Positions 15,808 to 23,452 are shown, counted from the stretch's first letter. The stretch is DNA of 33,960 nucleotides from a bacterium (GCA_017512405.1 JAFWGJ010000098.1:1-33960), one strand, 5' to 3'. Notes: generated by a model from the letters alone, not told the origin. Numbers and translations are program-made.

Positions 15808-15983
15808 TGATTTTTAGCAAACATTTTAAGGAATTTACCCAAAAAACCTTGTGGTTGCATAAAATCAAGTGTAATCTCAATGTCTTTTGCCTCTTGCCAT
15901 AATTTTTTTACGGTTTCGGACGTTTTTTTTACTTCAAAAATGTCTGCTGCGAGCATTTTTTCGTTAAAATCATTTGACAACAT
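15804..15983 (-). CDS. Small hypothetical protein (59 aa)
   Basis: An ORF of 59 codons on the minus strand starting MLSNDFNEKMLAADIF and ending LGKFLKMFAKNH. Composition is that of a real protein: a helical, charged first half (EVKKTSETVKKLWQEAKDIE) and a hydrophobic, Gly/Phe-containing basic tail. It fills what would otherwise be the only sizeable gap in this region, and it lies downstream of ribF and the formyltransferase on the same strand. Its stop overlaps the stop of the convergent dehydrogenase by 4 nt, as three other gene pairs here do. The ribosome site is weak (AAGAAAG). No family is recognised. Confidence 0.5.
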   Translation of the reverse strand: MLSNDFNEKMLAADIFEVKKTSETVKKLWQEAKDIEITLDFMQPQGFLGKFLKMFAKNH

Positions 15984-16058
15984 AAATTACTTTCTTAATT
16001 TCGTTCACCATGAAAATATCATGATGCATATGTTAAAAAATCATTCATATATACTAAT

Positions 16059-17024
16059 TTATGAAAGGTTTCCATGCTTTTTTACAAAATGTTTTATATA
16101 AAAAGATGAAAATGGTCTGTTAAAGAAGCCATATAACTTCAATTTAGACATTTTAAGCAGTTTTCCATCTCCGCATACAACAGTAATGGATTTTTCTTTA
16201 TGGCTTTTATCTATTATTTTTCCTACTTCTTTGATATCTGTATTATTTTCTAAAATTTCTAAATAACGAGGATTTGGAATAAAAAATTTGTTTTTATATT
16301 CAAAAAATGTTTTGCTCCAAGGATGAAAAGCTCTTATATGTGCGGATATTTCTTCTGCGGTTTGTTTAAAATCAATCATAACTTCATTGTTTGTAATTTG
16401 CGGATAATAGGACGCTCTTTCTTCACTTTGGTCAACCGGTATAATAAAATCATCCGCAAGCATATTTAAAAGTTCAGTAACAGCAGAACGAGCAGTTAAA
16501 ACGGTTCTTTCTTTTAATTCTTTACCTGTATCGTCAGGTTTAATTTCAACAGCTTTTTGTAAAAGTATAGCTCCTGTGTCAAAGTTTTCGTCCATAAGAT
16601 GGAAAGTTATTCCGGATTGTTTTTCCATATGCCAAATTGTTTGCAGATAAGGATTTGGACCTCTGTATTTTGGCAAAAGTGACGGATGAGCATTTATCAT
16701 TGCGATTTTTGGAAGTCGGATAATATCTTTTTTTAATTTTTCCGACCATGTTCCTACAAGTACAATATCAGGATTTAAAGCCAGAAGTTCACGCTTAAAT
16801 TCTTCCGAATTTGCACTTTTTGATTTTATTTCAGGTAATCCGTAACTTTTTATGTAGCTGTATTCTTTTGATGGTAAGAAAAAATCTTTTAACTTTTGGT
16901 ATATTGAACAAGTTTTAAGTCTTTCGTAGCGAAAAACACCAACAATTTTGCATTTTGCATCTGTTGTGCCTATTATTAAATTGGAGAGCATATCTCCGTG
17001 ACCTAAAATTACAACTCTAAACAT
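16059..17024 (-). CDS. Formyltransferase of the methionyl-tRNA formyltransferase (Fmt) family
   Basis: A 321-aa two-domain formyltransferase using 10-formyltetrahydrofolate. The catalytic triad is Asn111, His113 (INAHPSLLPKYRG) and Asp149 (ENFDTGAIL), with the spacing found in E. coli Fmt (106, 108, 144). The C-terminal domain from ~205 holds IDFKQTAEEISAHIRAFHPW and VVCGDGKLLKMSKLKLYG, as in Fmt. The N-terminus is unusual: it reads VILGHGDMLS where Fmt has a GTPDFA-type loop. It could be the housekeeping Fmt, a paralogue, or an amino-sugar formyltransferase. It overlaps the end of ribF by 16 nt, so they are co-expressed. Confidence 0.8.
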   Translation of the reverse strand: MFRVVILGHGDMLSNLIIGTTDAKCKIVGVFRYERLKTCSIYQKLKDFFLPSKEYSYIKSYGLPEIKSKSANSEEFKRELLALNPDIVLVGTWSEKLKKDIIRLPKIAMINAHPSLLPKYRGPNPYLQTIWHMEKQSGITFHLMDENFDTGAILLQKAVEIKPDDTGKELKERTVLTARSAVTELLNMLADDFIIPVDQSEERASYYPQITNNEVMIDFKQTAEEISAHIRAFHPWSKTFFEYKNKFFIPNPRYLEILENNTDIKEVGKIIDKSHKEKSITVVCGDGKLLKMSKLKLYGFFNRPFSSFYIKHFVKKHGNLS

Positions 17025-17914
17025 TCGATATCCTTTGTAATTTGTTCTTTCAGCTCTGTTAATGATTGAAATTTCTTTTCATCTCTTATTTTATCTAAAA
17101 AGCTTATTTTTATATTTTGTCCGTAAATATCTTCATCGAAATTTAAAATATGAACTTCAACAAGTTTTTTGTTGTTTTCTGAAATTGTTGGATCAGAACC
17201 ATAGTTTGCAATTCCCATGTATTTTTCCCCACCAATTTCAACTTCCGCTGCGTATACTCCTTCTGGAATATCTACTATTTCTTTTGGGTAATACAAGTTC
17301 GCAGTTTTAAAACCAATGGTACGTCCAATCTGACGTCCTTTTAAAACTTCACCGTTTATGTAAAATCTATAACCCAGCATAAAATTAGCAAGTTTTATAT
17401 CTCCGTCTTTAAGTGCGGAACGTATTTTTGATGAACTAACGATTGTATTTTCAATTTTTACGGAATTAACTCTAAAATATTCATATCCGTACTCATTTTT
17501 CATTATTTCAAGAAAATCAGCGCTGCCTGTTTTATTATATCCAAAATGATGATTATCTCCGGTTATGATTGCTTTTGGCTTAAAATTTTCAACAAGCAAT
17601 TTTAAATAATCAGAAGCTGACATTTCTGACAAATTTTTATCAAATTCTAACTGATAAAGATAATCAATACCTGTTTCCTCAATTTTACGTATTTTTTCTT
17701 CTTTGGTTAGAATGTATTTAGTATTTTTATTTTTAATAATATTTGCAGGAGAGTCCTTAAATGTTATCAATGCGGTTTTAAAATGATTATTTTGAGCGTA
17801 TTCAACAGCTGTTTTTATAACAATTTTATGTCCGAGGTGTAAACCGTCAAAAAAGCCTAAAATTAAAACGAAGTTTTCATTTTTGTCTGTTTTTAAATCG
17901 TTAAAAATTTCCAT
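17009..17914 (-). CDS. ribF: Bifunctional riboflavin kinase/FAD synthetase
   Basis: RibF phosphorylates riboflavin to FMN and adenylylates FMN to FAD. The N-terminal FAD synthetase domain has GFFDGLHLGHK (20-30), TGDNHHFGYNKTGS (~118-131) and the ISSS-type loop as IVSSSKIRSALKDG (~159-171). The kinase domain begins near 183 with NGEVLKGRQIGRTIGF. The Mg-ATP motif normally written PTAN is KTAN here (203-206): Thr204 and Asn206 are kept, the Pro is not. The NIG motif reads ANYGSDPT. At 301 aa the length is normal. It heads a minus-strand unit with the formyltransferase and has a leaderless-type promoter. Confidence 0.92.
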   Translation of the reverse strand: MEIFNDLKTDKNENFVLILGFFDGLHLGHKIVIKTAVEYAQNNHFKTALITFKDSPANIIKNKNTKYILTKEEKIRKIEETGIDYLYQLEFDKNLSEMSASDYLKLLVENFKPKAIITGDNHHFGYNKTGSADFLEIMKNEYGYEYFRVNSVKIENTIVSSSKIRSALKDGDIKLANFMLGYRFYINGEVLKGRQIGRTIGFKTANLYYPKEIVDIPEGVYAAEVEIGGEKYMGIANYGSDPTISENNKKLVEVHILNFDEDIYGQNIKISFLDKIRDEKKFQSLTELKEQITKDIECLEL

Positions 17915-17920
17915 ACAAGT

Positions 17921-17926
17921 ATTATA
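17921..17926 (-). promoter_or_regulatory. Predicted -10 of ribF, leaderless geometry
   Basis: A perfect TATAAT on the minus strand is followed by six bases (ACTTGT) and the ribF ATG at 17914. No convincing -35 at 17-18 bp and no Shine-Dalgarno were found. Confidence 0.45.
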
Positions 17927-17951
17927 TTATAAATTTTATAAAAATAGGTAC

Positions 17952-17978
17952 ATGACAAAAATTTTTTCATGGTAGAAT
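17952..17978 (+). promoter_or_regulatory. Predicted promoter of the HerA-like/MCE/upp operon
   Basis: Extended -10 TGG-TAGAAT (17970-17978) lies 15 bp after ATGACA (17952-17957). AAGGAA at 17985-17990 precedes the ATG at 17998 by 7 nt. It is divergent from the ribF promoter. Confidence 0.4.
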
Positions 17979-17997
17979 TAATTTAAGGAACAAGCTC

Positions 17998-20184
17998 ATG
18001 AGAATATTCGAGGTTAAAAATAACCTGGTAAAGATTTTTTATGAAACAGGTGACAACCTGTTTTTATCGGGTTTTGTTATGATAAAAGACAGTCGTGAGT
18101 CCTATATCGGACAAATTATGCATCTTGAATCAAGCAAACACGGTAATGTTGCTATTGCAAAAATAATTTTTAACGTTACGGAAGATGGTGTTATAACTAC
18201 ATATTCAGGAACAATTCCGGCAATTAACAGTGCTATTTCAGTTGTAAAATCATTGGACTTTTTAAAACTTATACAGGGGCAAAACCCTATTTTAATCGGT
18301 GAATTTATAGAAAATGACCTGCTTGTTTCCTTAGATAAGAGCTTGTTAGAAAATAAACTTGTTATTTGCTCCGAAAATCAAGAAAATTCTGATTTAATGA
18401 TAAAAACGCTTAATCGTCAAATTAAGAATTATGGCAAAAAAACTGTAATTCTTGATACTGACGGTGAAAGTATATTTGACAAAAATTCTCTTGTGATGGG
18501 TGATAATTTTCGATTACCTATAAATAATCAAATTATAAATTTTATATACGAGAATGGTTTGGAATATAAAAGTGCAAGAAGCAAAGCTATTTTGCAAGAA
18601 ACTTTTTTGGAAATTAATTATTACCTTTCAAGCCTTGAAGAACCTTATATTCCTGTAAACAAATTTATAGATATCCTTGAAAAACAATATAATGAATCAA
18701 AATTACCGGAGCTTGTCCTTTTAAAAAATGTTCTGGTTAAATATAACGATGCCGGTATTTTTGCAAGAAATATAATGGAATATAAAAATCTGTTTGATTC
18801 TTTATTAAATAATCAAACAACCGTAATAGATATTTCAAAAGTTGATGAAGTATTTCAAAGAGAAGTAATTTCGTATGTATATAGTGTTATAAATGATATT
18901 TCAGAAGAATACTATGTTTTTGTAAAACTATCAAACGGAAATTCAGATAAAAAACTTTTAAAACAAATTTTTTCCAATAAAAAAGCATATACAACTATAA
19001 ATTGTTCCTATTTATACAAATACCTTACCGAATTGAAGAAAATCTCCAAAGATTTAATTCTATTTGCTCCGTTGTTACAGCAACAGGATTTCGCAAGTTA
19101 CAACACATTCCTGTCAACTTTGGGCAGAACTGAATTTATTGTATACGGTCAATCTACACAATTTATGCCATTGATAGTAAAACTTTCCGAACGGGCAAAA
19201 ATAATGAGCGTTGCGCCGCAAACAACAATAACGCCTGAGGACGCTCAAAGAATGGTTCAGAAACAATTAAAAGAACAACAGCAAAAATATCAAGCAGAGA
19301 AGATACAGGAAGAAGCATATCAGCAACAGCAGCAGTTGTCACAACAAATGTTACAGCAGCAGATGTCACAGATGGTATATCCTCAAATGATGCCGCTGCA
19401 AGCACCACCTCAAATATTTTATCCGCAGCAACCTCCGGTATATCCTAATTTGCAGATGTTTGCACCAAATCCATATATGAGTATGCAAACTCCTTACATG
19501 CAACCACAATATACGCAGCCGCAACAGGGATATGTACCTCAACCGTTTGCTACACCGCCATCTCAGCCTGTTTCTAACTCAAATGTTCAAACTCAGCAAG
19601 TACCTCAACAAGCTCCTCAGGAAGCTGTACCTCCTATATTTAAATCAATAGAACCACAAGAAATGCCTGTTGAAGATGTTGTTGAGCCAAAGCAAAATTC
19701 TGAAATTATTGATGTAGGAGATATAGAACCTTCTGAACAATTAACGGAACAAGATTTAGATTTAATTCAGGAGGTTGATATTTATGAAAATCAAGAACCT
19801 GAAATTATAGAAGAGGAAGAGTCTGTTTCTGAACAAGGAAATGCTCAGGAAGAAGATGATTCTTATCTTGATGAAATTCATCCTAATGAAACAGATATGC
19901 AAAAGCAGGAAGAAGATTCAGAAGAAGATATAAAAACAAAGTATAATATAACTGAGGAGAGTTTAAAAGAGCCTGAAACAGTTCCTGTTTATCCTGCAAA
20001 TACAGGTTTAAGAACAGATATAATTTTCGAAAAAGGAGATTTGGTCGTTCATGATAAATTTGGTAATGGCCGAATTGAGAAAATAATTAATTATGGTAGT
20101 AAAAAGCTTTGTTCGGTGTATTTTGAAGGTGTAGGCAGAAGACTTTTAGATCCTTCACTTTCTGAAATTAAAAAAGCAAATTAA
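17998..20184 (+). CDS. HerA-like pseudo-ATPase with Q/P-rich linker and UvrD/PcrA-type Tudor-like tail
   Basis: A 728-aa protein I cannot place in a named family. Residues ~1-90 resemble a HAS-barrel. The following core has the order of a HerA/VirB4-like ATPase: LENKLVICSENQENSDLMIKT at the P-loop position, TVILDTDGES where HerA has VLDPHGEY, TVIDISKVDEVFQREVISYVY near 275, and FIVYGQSTQFMPLIVKL at the SQRP-like sensor. The Walker A lacks the GxGKS/T, so ATP binding is doubtful. Residues ~405-540 are Gln/Pro/Met-rich and disordered, ~540-675 highly acidic. The last ~50 (GDLVVHDKFGNGRIEKI...VYFEGVGRRLLDPSL) match the C-terminal Tudor-like domain of UvrD/PcrA, which contacts RNA polymerase. It is first in an operon with an MCE gene and upp. 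Confidence 0.7.
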   Translation: MRIFEVKNNLVKIFYETGDNLFLSGFVMIKDSRESYIGQIMHLESSKHGNVAIAKIIFNVTEDGVITTYSGTIPAINSAISVVKSLDFLKLIQGQNPILIGEFIENDLLVSLDKSLLENKLVICSENQENSDLMIKTLNRQIKNYGKKTVILDTDGESIFDKNSLVMGDNFRLPINNQIINFIYENGLEYKSARSKAILQETFLEINYYLSSLEEPYIPVNKFIDILEKQYNESKLPELVLLKNVLVKYNDAGIFARNIMEYKNLFDSLLNNQTTVIDISKVDEVFQREVISYVYSVINDISEEYYVFVKLSNGNSDKKLLKQIFSNKKAYTTINCSYLYKYLTELKKISKDLILFAPLLQQQDFASYNTFLSTLGRTEFIVYGQSTQFMPLIVKLSERAKIMSVAPQTTITPEDAQRMVQKQLKEQQQKYQAEKIQEEAYQQQQQLSQQMLQQQMSQMVYPQMMPLQAPPQIFYPQQPPVYPNLQMFAPNPYMSMQTPYMQPQYTQPQQGYVPQPFATPPSQPVSNSNVQTQQVPQQAPQEAVPPIFKSIEPQEMPVEDVVEPKQNSEIIDVGDIEPSEQLTEQDLDLIQEVDIYENQEPEIIEEEESVSEQGNAQEEDDSYLDEIHPNETDMQKQEEDSEEDIKTKYNITEESLKEPETVPVYPANTGLRTDIIFEKGDLVVHDKFGNGRIEKIINYGSKKLCSVYFEGVGRRLLDPSLSEIKKAN

Positions 20185-20196
20185 TTCGGATAAAAT

Positions 20197-20808
20197 ATGC
20201 AACAATTAAAATCAAAAATTAAATTATATAAACAAATGGCTCGGTTCATTGAACTTTCAATTTGGTTTTTGATTCTTCTTTTTATATTTGGAATTTTTGC
20301 TGCATATAATTTATATTGTGAAAAAAATTATAGTCGTTATCAAATTTTTTTACAGGATATAGACGGAATTATTGTTGGTTCACCGGTAAAAATAATGGGT
20401 ATCCAAGTAGGTTATGTAAAAAATATAAAATTTGTTAATGATATGGTTTTTGTTGATTTTATTATAAATAAAGAGGGTGTAGAAATTCCAAAGGGTTCTA
20501 AAATAACAGTAGAATTTTCAGGGTTGGGAGGTTCTAAATCGCTTGAAGTATATGCACCAAAAGAAAAATATGACAGTGATTTGCCGCCGATTAATGTTCA
20601 ACAGCCAAGAAGATTAGGAGCTTCGGTCAGTCTGTTATATCAAATGTTTAAAAAGATAGGTGATATTATATATCGTTGTACATATTTTTCACAATCATTA
20701 GAGTTTGATTCTTTAAAGAAAACAGATTTGAAAATGAATAGTCATAAAGAAACGCAAATTTTAATAGAAGCGGATAAATGGTTAGATAAGTATAATAACA
20801 AAAAGTGA
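20197..20808 (+). CDS. MCE/MlaD-domain protein
   Basis: A 203-aa inner-membrane-anchored protein with one transmembrane helix (residues ~18-41, LSIWFLILLFIFGIFAAYNLY) and a periplasmic MCE domain at ~46-115. The core MlaD signature is present: DIDGIIVGSPVKIMGIQVGYVKNI, then VDFIINKEGVEIPKGSKITVEFSGLGGSKSLEV. MCE proteins form hexameric rings that carry lipids between inner and outer membranes, usually with an MlaE permease and MlaF ATPase; neither is here. The C-terminal ~80 residues have no helical MCE tail of the long Mce type. It starts 12 nt after the HerA-like gene, and its stop overlaps the ribosome site of upp. Confidence 0.88.
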   Translation: MQQLKSKIKLYKQMARFIELSIWFLILLFIFGIFAAYNLYCEKNYSRYQIFLQDIDGIIVGSPVKIMGIQVGYVKNIKFVNDMVFVDFIINKEGVEIPKGSKITVEFSGLGGSKSLEVYAPKEKYDSDLPPINVQQPRRLGASVSLLYQMFKKIGDIIYRCTYFSQSLEFDSLKKTDLKMNSHKETQILIEADKWLDKYNNKK

Positions 20809-20819
20809 GGTATAAAAAG

Positions 20820-21470
20820 ATGAATAAAGATATGGTAAGGGTTATAGAAAATCCTGTAATTTTCCAAAATTTATGTACTATGCGTAATAAAAATACTGAT
20901 AGTCAAGGTGTTAGAATTGCAACAAGAAAAATTACAAGAGTTCTATTGTACGAAGCATCAAAAAATTTGCCGCTTGTCGAAAAAGAAATAGAAACTCCTA
21001 TAACAAAATCAAAATTTAAAACAATAGAAGATGATATAAATATTATTATTTCGCCTATACTTCGTGCAGGACTTATTTTTACTGATGAAGCAATAGATAT
21101 TCTGCCGCAAGCCTGCATAAGACACATTGGAATGTATAGAGATGAAAAGACTTTAAAACCGGTTTGGTATTACAATAAAGTCCCAATGGAAGCTCCTAAT
21201 CCTGAAAAATTTTATATTTATATAACGGATCCAATGCTTGCAACAGGGAACTCTTTAATAGAAGCAATAAGGCTTTATGCGGATAAAAATATTCCTATAT
21301 CCCATATAAAATGTATTTGTATAATGGCTGCACCAGAGGGTATAGAGAATATTCAAAAAGCTTTTCCTGAGGTAGAAATTATAACCGCAACAATAGATGA
21401 AGGTTTAAATGAAAAAGGTTATATTGTTCCGGGTATGGGTGATGCAGGCGACAGAATATTTAATACATAA
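20820..21470 (+). CDS. upp: Uracil phosphoribosyltransferase
   Basis: Upp makes UMP from uracil and PRPP. Markers are LLYEASKNLPL, SPILRAGLIFTDEAIDILP and RHIGMYRDE. The PRPP loop is YITDPMLATGNSLIEAI, and the C-terminal uracil pocket YIVPGMGDAGDR ends the protein. I start it at ATG 20820 (216 aa): the GTG at 20805 is part of the GTGAGG ribosome site that spans the stop of the MCE gene. With uridine phosphorylase at 4623 the window carries a full uridine-to-UMP salvage route. A terminator follows directly. Confidence 0.94.
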   Translation: MNKDMVRVIENPVIFQNLCTMRNKNTDSQGVRIATRKITRVLLYEASKNLPLVEKEIETPITKSKFKTIEDDINIIISPILRAGLIFTDEAIDILPQACIRHIGMYRDEKTLKPVWYYNKVPMEAPNPEKFYIYITDPMLATGNSLIEAIRLYADKNIPISHIKCICIMAAPEGIENIQKAFPEVEIITATIDEGLNEKGYIVPGMGDAGDRIFNT

Positions 21471-21471
21471 T

Positions 21472-21498
21472 AAAAGACGGCTCAATGAGCCGTCTTTT
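21472..21498. terminator. Bidirectional intrinsic terminator
   Basis: AAAAGACGGCTC (21472-21483) pairs perfectly with GAGCCGTCTTTT (21487-21498) around a 3-nt loop. It starts 2 nt after the upp stop and sits 21 nt from the stop of the convergent 78-aa gene, serving both. Confidence 0.9.
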
Positions 21499-21519
21499 AA
21501 ATCTTTTAACAACAAATCC

Positions 21520-21756
21520 TTACGCAATACCAATTTGACGCATTGGCATTGCTTTTTTACCAAGTTGAGCAGCGCTTGTTTGATGTTCGCCATCTTTAAT
21601 GCCCAAACCTACATAAGCTGTTTCGTTAGCAAACGGATTACCTCCGTCAGCTCCACCCTTTTCTACTCTTGATACGGGTTGAAAAGGATTAACACCATTA
21701 ATGCCTTGAAGTTTCTTGGCTGCGAATGGATTGTTGTTTAATGCTGAAATATCCAA
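21520..21756 (-). CDS. Small NPF-rich hypothetical protein (78 aa, TTG start)
   Basis: A 78-residue protein on the minus strand with three NPF motifs (NNNPFAAKK, GVNPFQPVS, GGNPFANET) and a KAMPMRQIGIA end. It has no signal peptide, membrane helix or known domain. The start must be TTG at 21756: an in-frame stop lies two codons upstream and the only Met codons are near the C-terminus. The ribosome site AAAGGAT is strong and lies in ATAAAGAAAGGAT, a 13-mer also found ahead of the secreted repeat protein at 9681. It has its own terminator. The low-complexity Asn/Gly/Pro composition suggests a disordered protein of unknown role. Confidence 0.68.
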   Translation of the reverse strand: MDISALNNNPFAAKKLQGINGVNPFQPVSRVEKGGADGGNPFANETAYVGLGIKDGEHQTSAAQLGKKAMPMRQIGIA

Positions 21757-21850
21757 AATTAATATCCTTTCTTTATATTTATATTAAAACATGTTTTTAT
21801 AAAAAATTGCCTAGTTTAACAAAAATTTTACAAATGATTTAATACGGCTA

Positions 21851-21879
21851 TTGAAAAAAACTTATGTTTTTGTTAGCAT
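21851..21879 (+). promoter_or_regulatory. Predicted promoter of gpmI
   Basis: TTGAAA (21851-21856) and TAGCAT (21874-21879) are 17 bp apart. The ~30-nt leader carries a strong GAGGGG site (21904-21909) before the ATG at 21917. Confidence 0.45.
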
Positions 21880-21916
21880 TATCAAGATTATAAACACATT
21901 TTTGAGGGGATAAAAT

Positions 21917-23443
21917 ATGTCAAAAAGAGTTTTATTGTGTATTATGGATGGTTGGGGAATTTCTTCCGGAAATGACAATACAAATGCAGTAAAATTAGCA
22001 AATCCAATAAATTTTTACAAACTTAAAGAAACTGAAAAATATACTCAAATTCATGCCGATGGCGAATATGTAGGACTTCCTGAAGGGCAAATGGGTAACA
22101 GTGAGGTAGGACACTTGAATTTGGGCGCAGGACGTATTGTTTATCAGGATTTATCAAAAATTAACAGAAGTATTAAAGACGGCTCTTTCTTCAAAAATGA
22201 AAAATTTATGAATGCCGTAGAGCACGTTAAGAAAAATAGTTCTGCTCTACATTTATACGGACTTGTTTCAACAGGCGGGGTTCACTCATCTTTAGACCAC
22301 TTGTTAGCATTAATTAAAATGGCAAGTGAAAACGGTTTGGAAAAAGTTTATGTTCATGCATTTTTAGACGGTCGTGATACTCCTCCTGCAAGTGCCTGCA
22401 CATATTTACAAACAGTAGAAGACGAGCTTAAAAAATATAATCTTCCACCGGTTGCATCAGTTGTCGGCAGATATTGGATTATGGACAGAGATAACCGTTG
22501 GGAACGTGTTGAAAAAGGTTATAACTGTTTGGTTTTAGGTGAAGGGAATAAGGCAAATTCGGCTATTGAAGGTGTTAAAGCGTCTTACGCAAAAGAAATT
22601 ACAGACGAATTTGTTGAACCTGTTGTTTGTGGCGGCGAAGAATCAAGAATTCACGATAATGATGCAATTATTTTCTTTAATTACAGACCTGATAGAGCAA
22701 GAGAAATCTCAAGAGCTATTAATTTTGAAGATTTTACAGGATTTGAAAGAAAAGTGGTAAGAAAAAATCTTTACTATGTAACTTTTACAAAATATGATGA
22801 AACATTTACTTTCCCTGTTGCTTTTGAAAAAACAAAAATGGTGAATATTTTGGGCGATGTACTGGAACAAAACGATATAAATCAATTCAGAACAGCAGAA
22901 ACAGAAAAGTACGCTCATGTTACATTCTTCTTTAATGGCGGAATTGAAGAGCCAAACGCACATGAAACACGTAAACTTGTACCGTCGCCAAAAGTTCCGA
23001 CATACGATATGCAGCCGGAGATGAGTGCGTACGAGGTTTGTGAAAATGTTTTAAAGGCAATAGATGACGAAAAATACGGCTTTATTCTTGTAAACTTTGC
23101 AAATCCTGATATGGTTGGTCATACAGGTGTAATTGAAGCTGCTACAAAAGCTTGCAAAGTTGTTGATGAATGTGTTGGTAAAATCGCTGATAAGTGTAAA
23201 GAAAAAGGTTTGACAATGCTTTTAACAGCTGACCATGGTAATGCGGAAGTTATGGTTAATTCTGAAACAGGCAAACCACACACAGCTCATACCACAAATG
23301 AAGTTCCGTTTATCGTTATAAATGCGGATAAGAATATTGAATTGAAAGAAACAGGCGCTTTGTGCAATGTTGCACCGACTGTTTTACAGATAATGGGTAT
23401 AAAACAACCGGAAGAAATGGATTGTGAATCGTTAATTAAGTAA
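21917..23443 (+). CDS. gpmI: 2,3-bisphosphoglycerate-independent phosphoglycerate mutase
   Basis: GpmI interconverts 3- and 2-phosphoglycerate in glycolysis, using two Mn ions. Asp11 (CIMDGWG) and the phosphorylated Ser62 (EGQMGNSEVGHLNLGAGR) are present. The phosphotransferase half also shows NFANPDMVGHTG, LLTADHGNAE and the final HTTNEVPF with its ligand His. The phosphatase half shows HAFLDGRDTPP, VVGRYWIMDRDNRWER and FNYRPDRAREI. At 508 aa the length is normal. It is followed after 9 nt by the SNF2 helicase gene, so the two likely share a transcript, though they have no known functional link. Confidence 0.96.
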   Translation: MSKRVLLCIMDGWGISSGNDNTNAVKLANPINFYKLKETEKYTQIHADGEYVGLPEGQMGNSEVGHLNLGAGRIVYQDLSKINRSIKDGSFFKNEKFMNAVEHVKKNSSALHLYGLVSTGGVHSSLDHLLALIKMASENGLEKVYVHAFLDGRDTPPASACTYLQTVEDELKKYNLPPVASVVGRYWIMDRDNRWERVEKGYNCLVLGEGNKANSAIEGVKASYAKEITDEFVEPVVCGGEESRIHDNDAIIFFNYRPDRAREISRAINFEDFTGFERKVVRKNLYYVTFTKYDETFTFPVAFEKTKMVNILGDVLEQNDINQFRTAETEKYAHVTFFFNGGIEEPNAHETRKLVPSPKVPTYDMQPEMSAYEVCENVLKAIDDEKYGFILVNFANPDMVGHTGVIEAATKACKVVDECVGKIADKCKEKGLTMLLTADHGNAEVMVNSETGKPHTAHTTNEVPFIVINADKNIELKETGALCNVAPTVLQIMGIKQPEEMDCESLIK

Positions 23444-23452
23444 GGTAAGTAT

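Noticed and set aside
16009-16023. CATGA-AAATA-TCATG inverted repeat after the formyltransferase stop
   Set aside because: The stem is 5 bp with no T run, so neither a terminator nor a convincing operator.
19163-19408. Minus-strand 81-codon ORF opposite the Q/P-rich linker
   Set aside because: It is the antisense of CAG/CAA-rich codons, with no ribosome site or sensible composition.
20805-20819. GTG start for upp
   Set aside because: GTGAGG is the ribosome site for the ATG at 20820 and overlaps the MCE stop.
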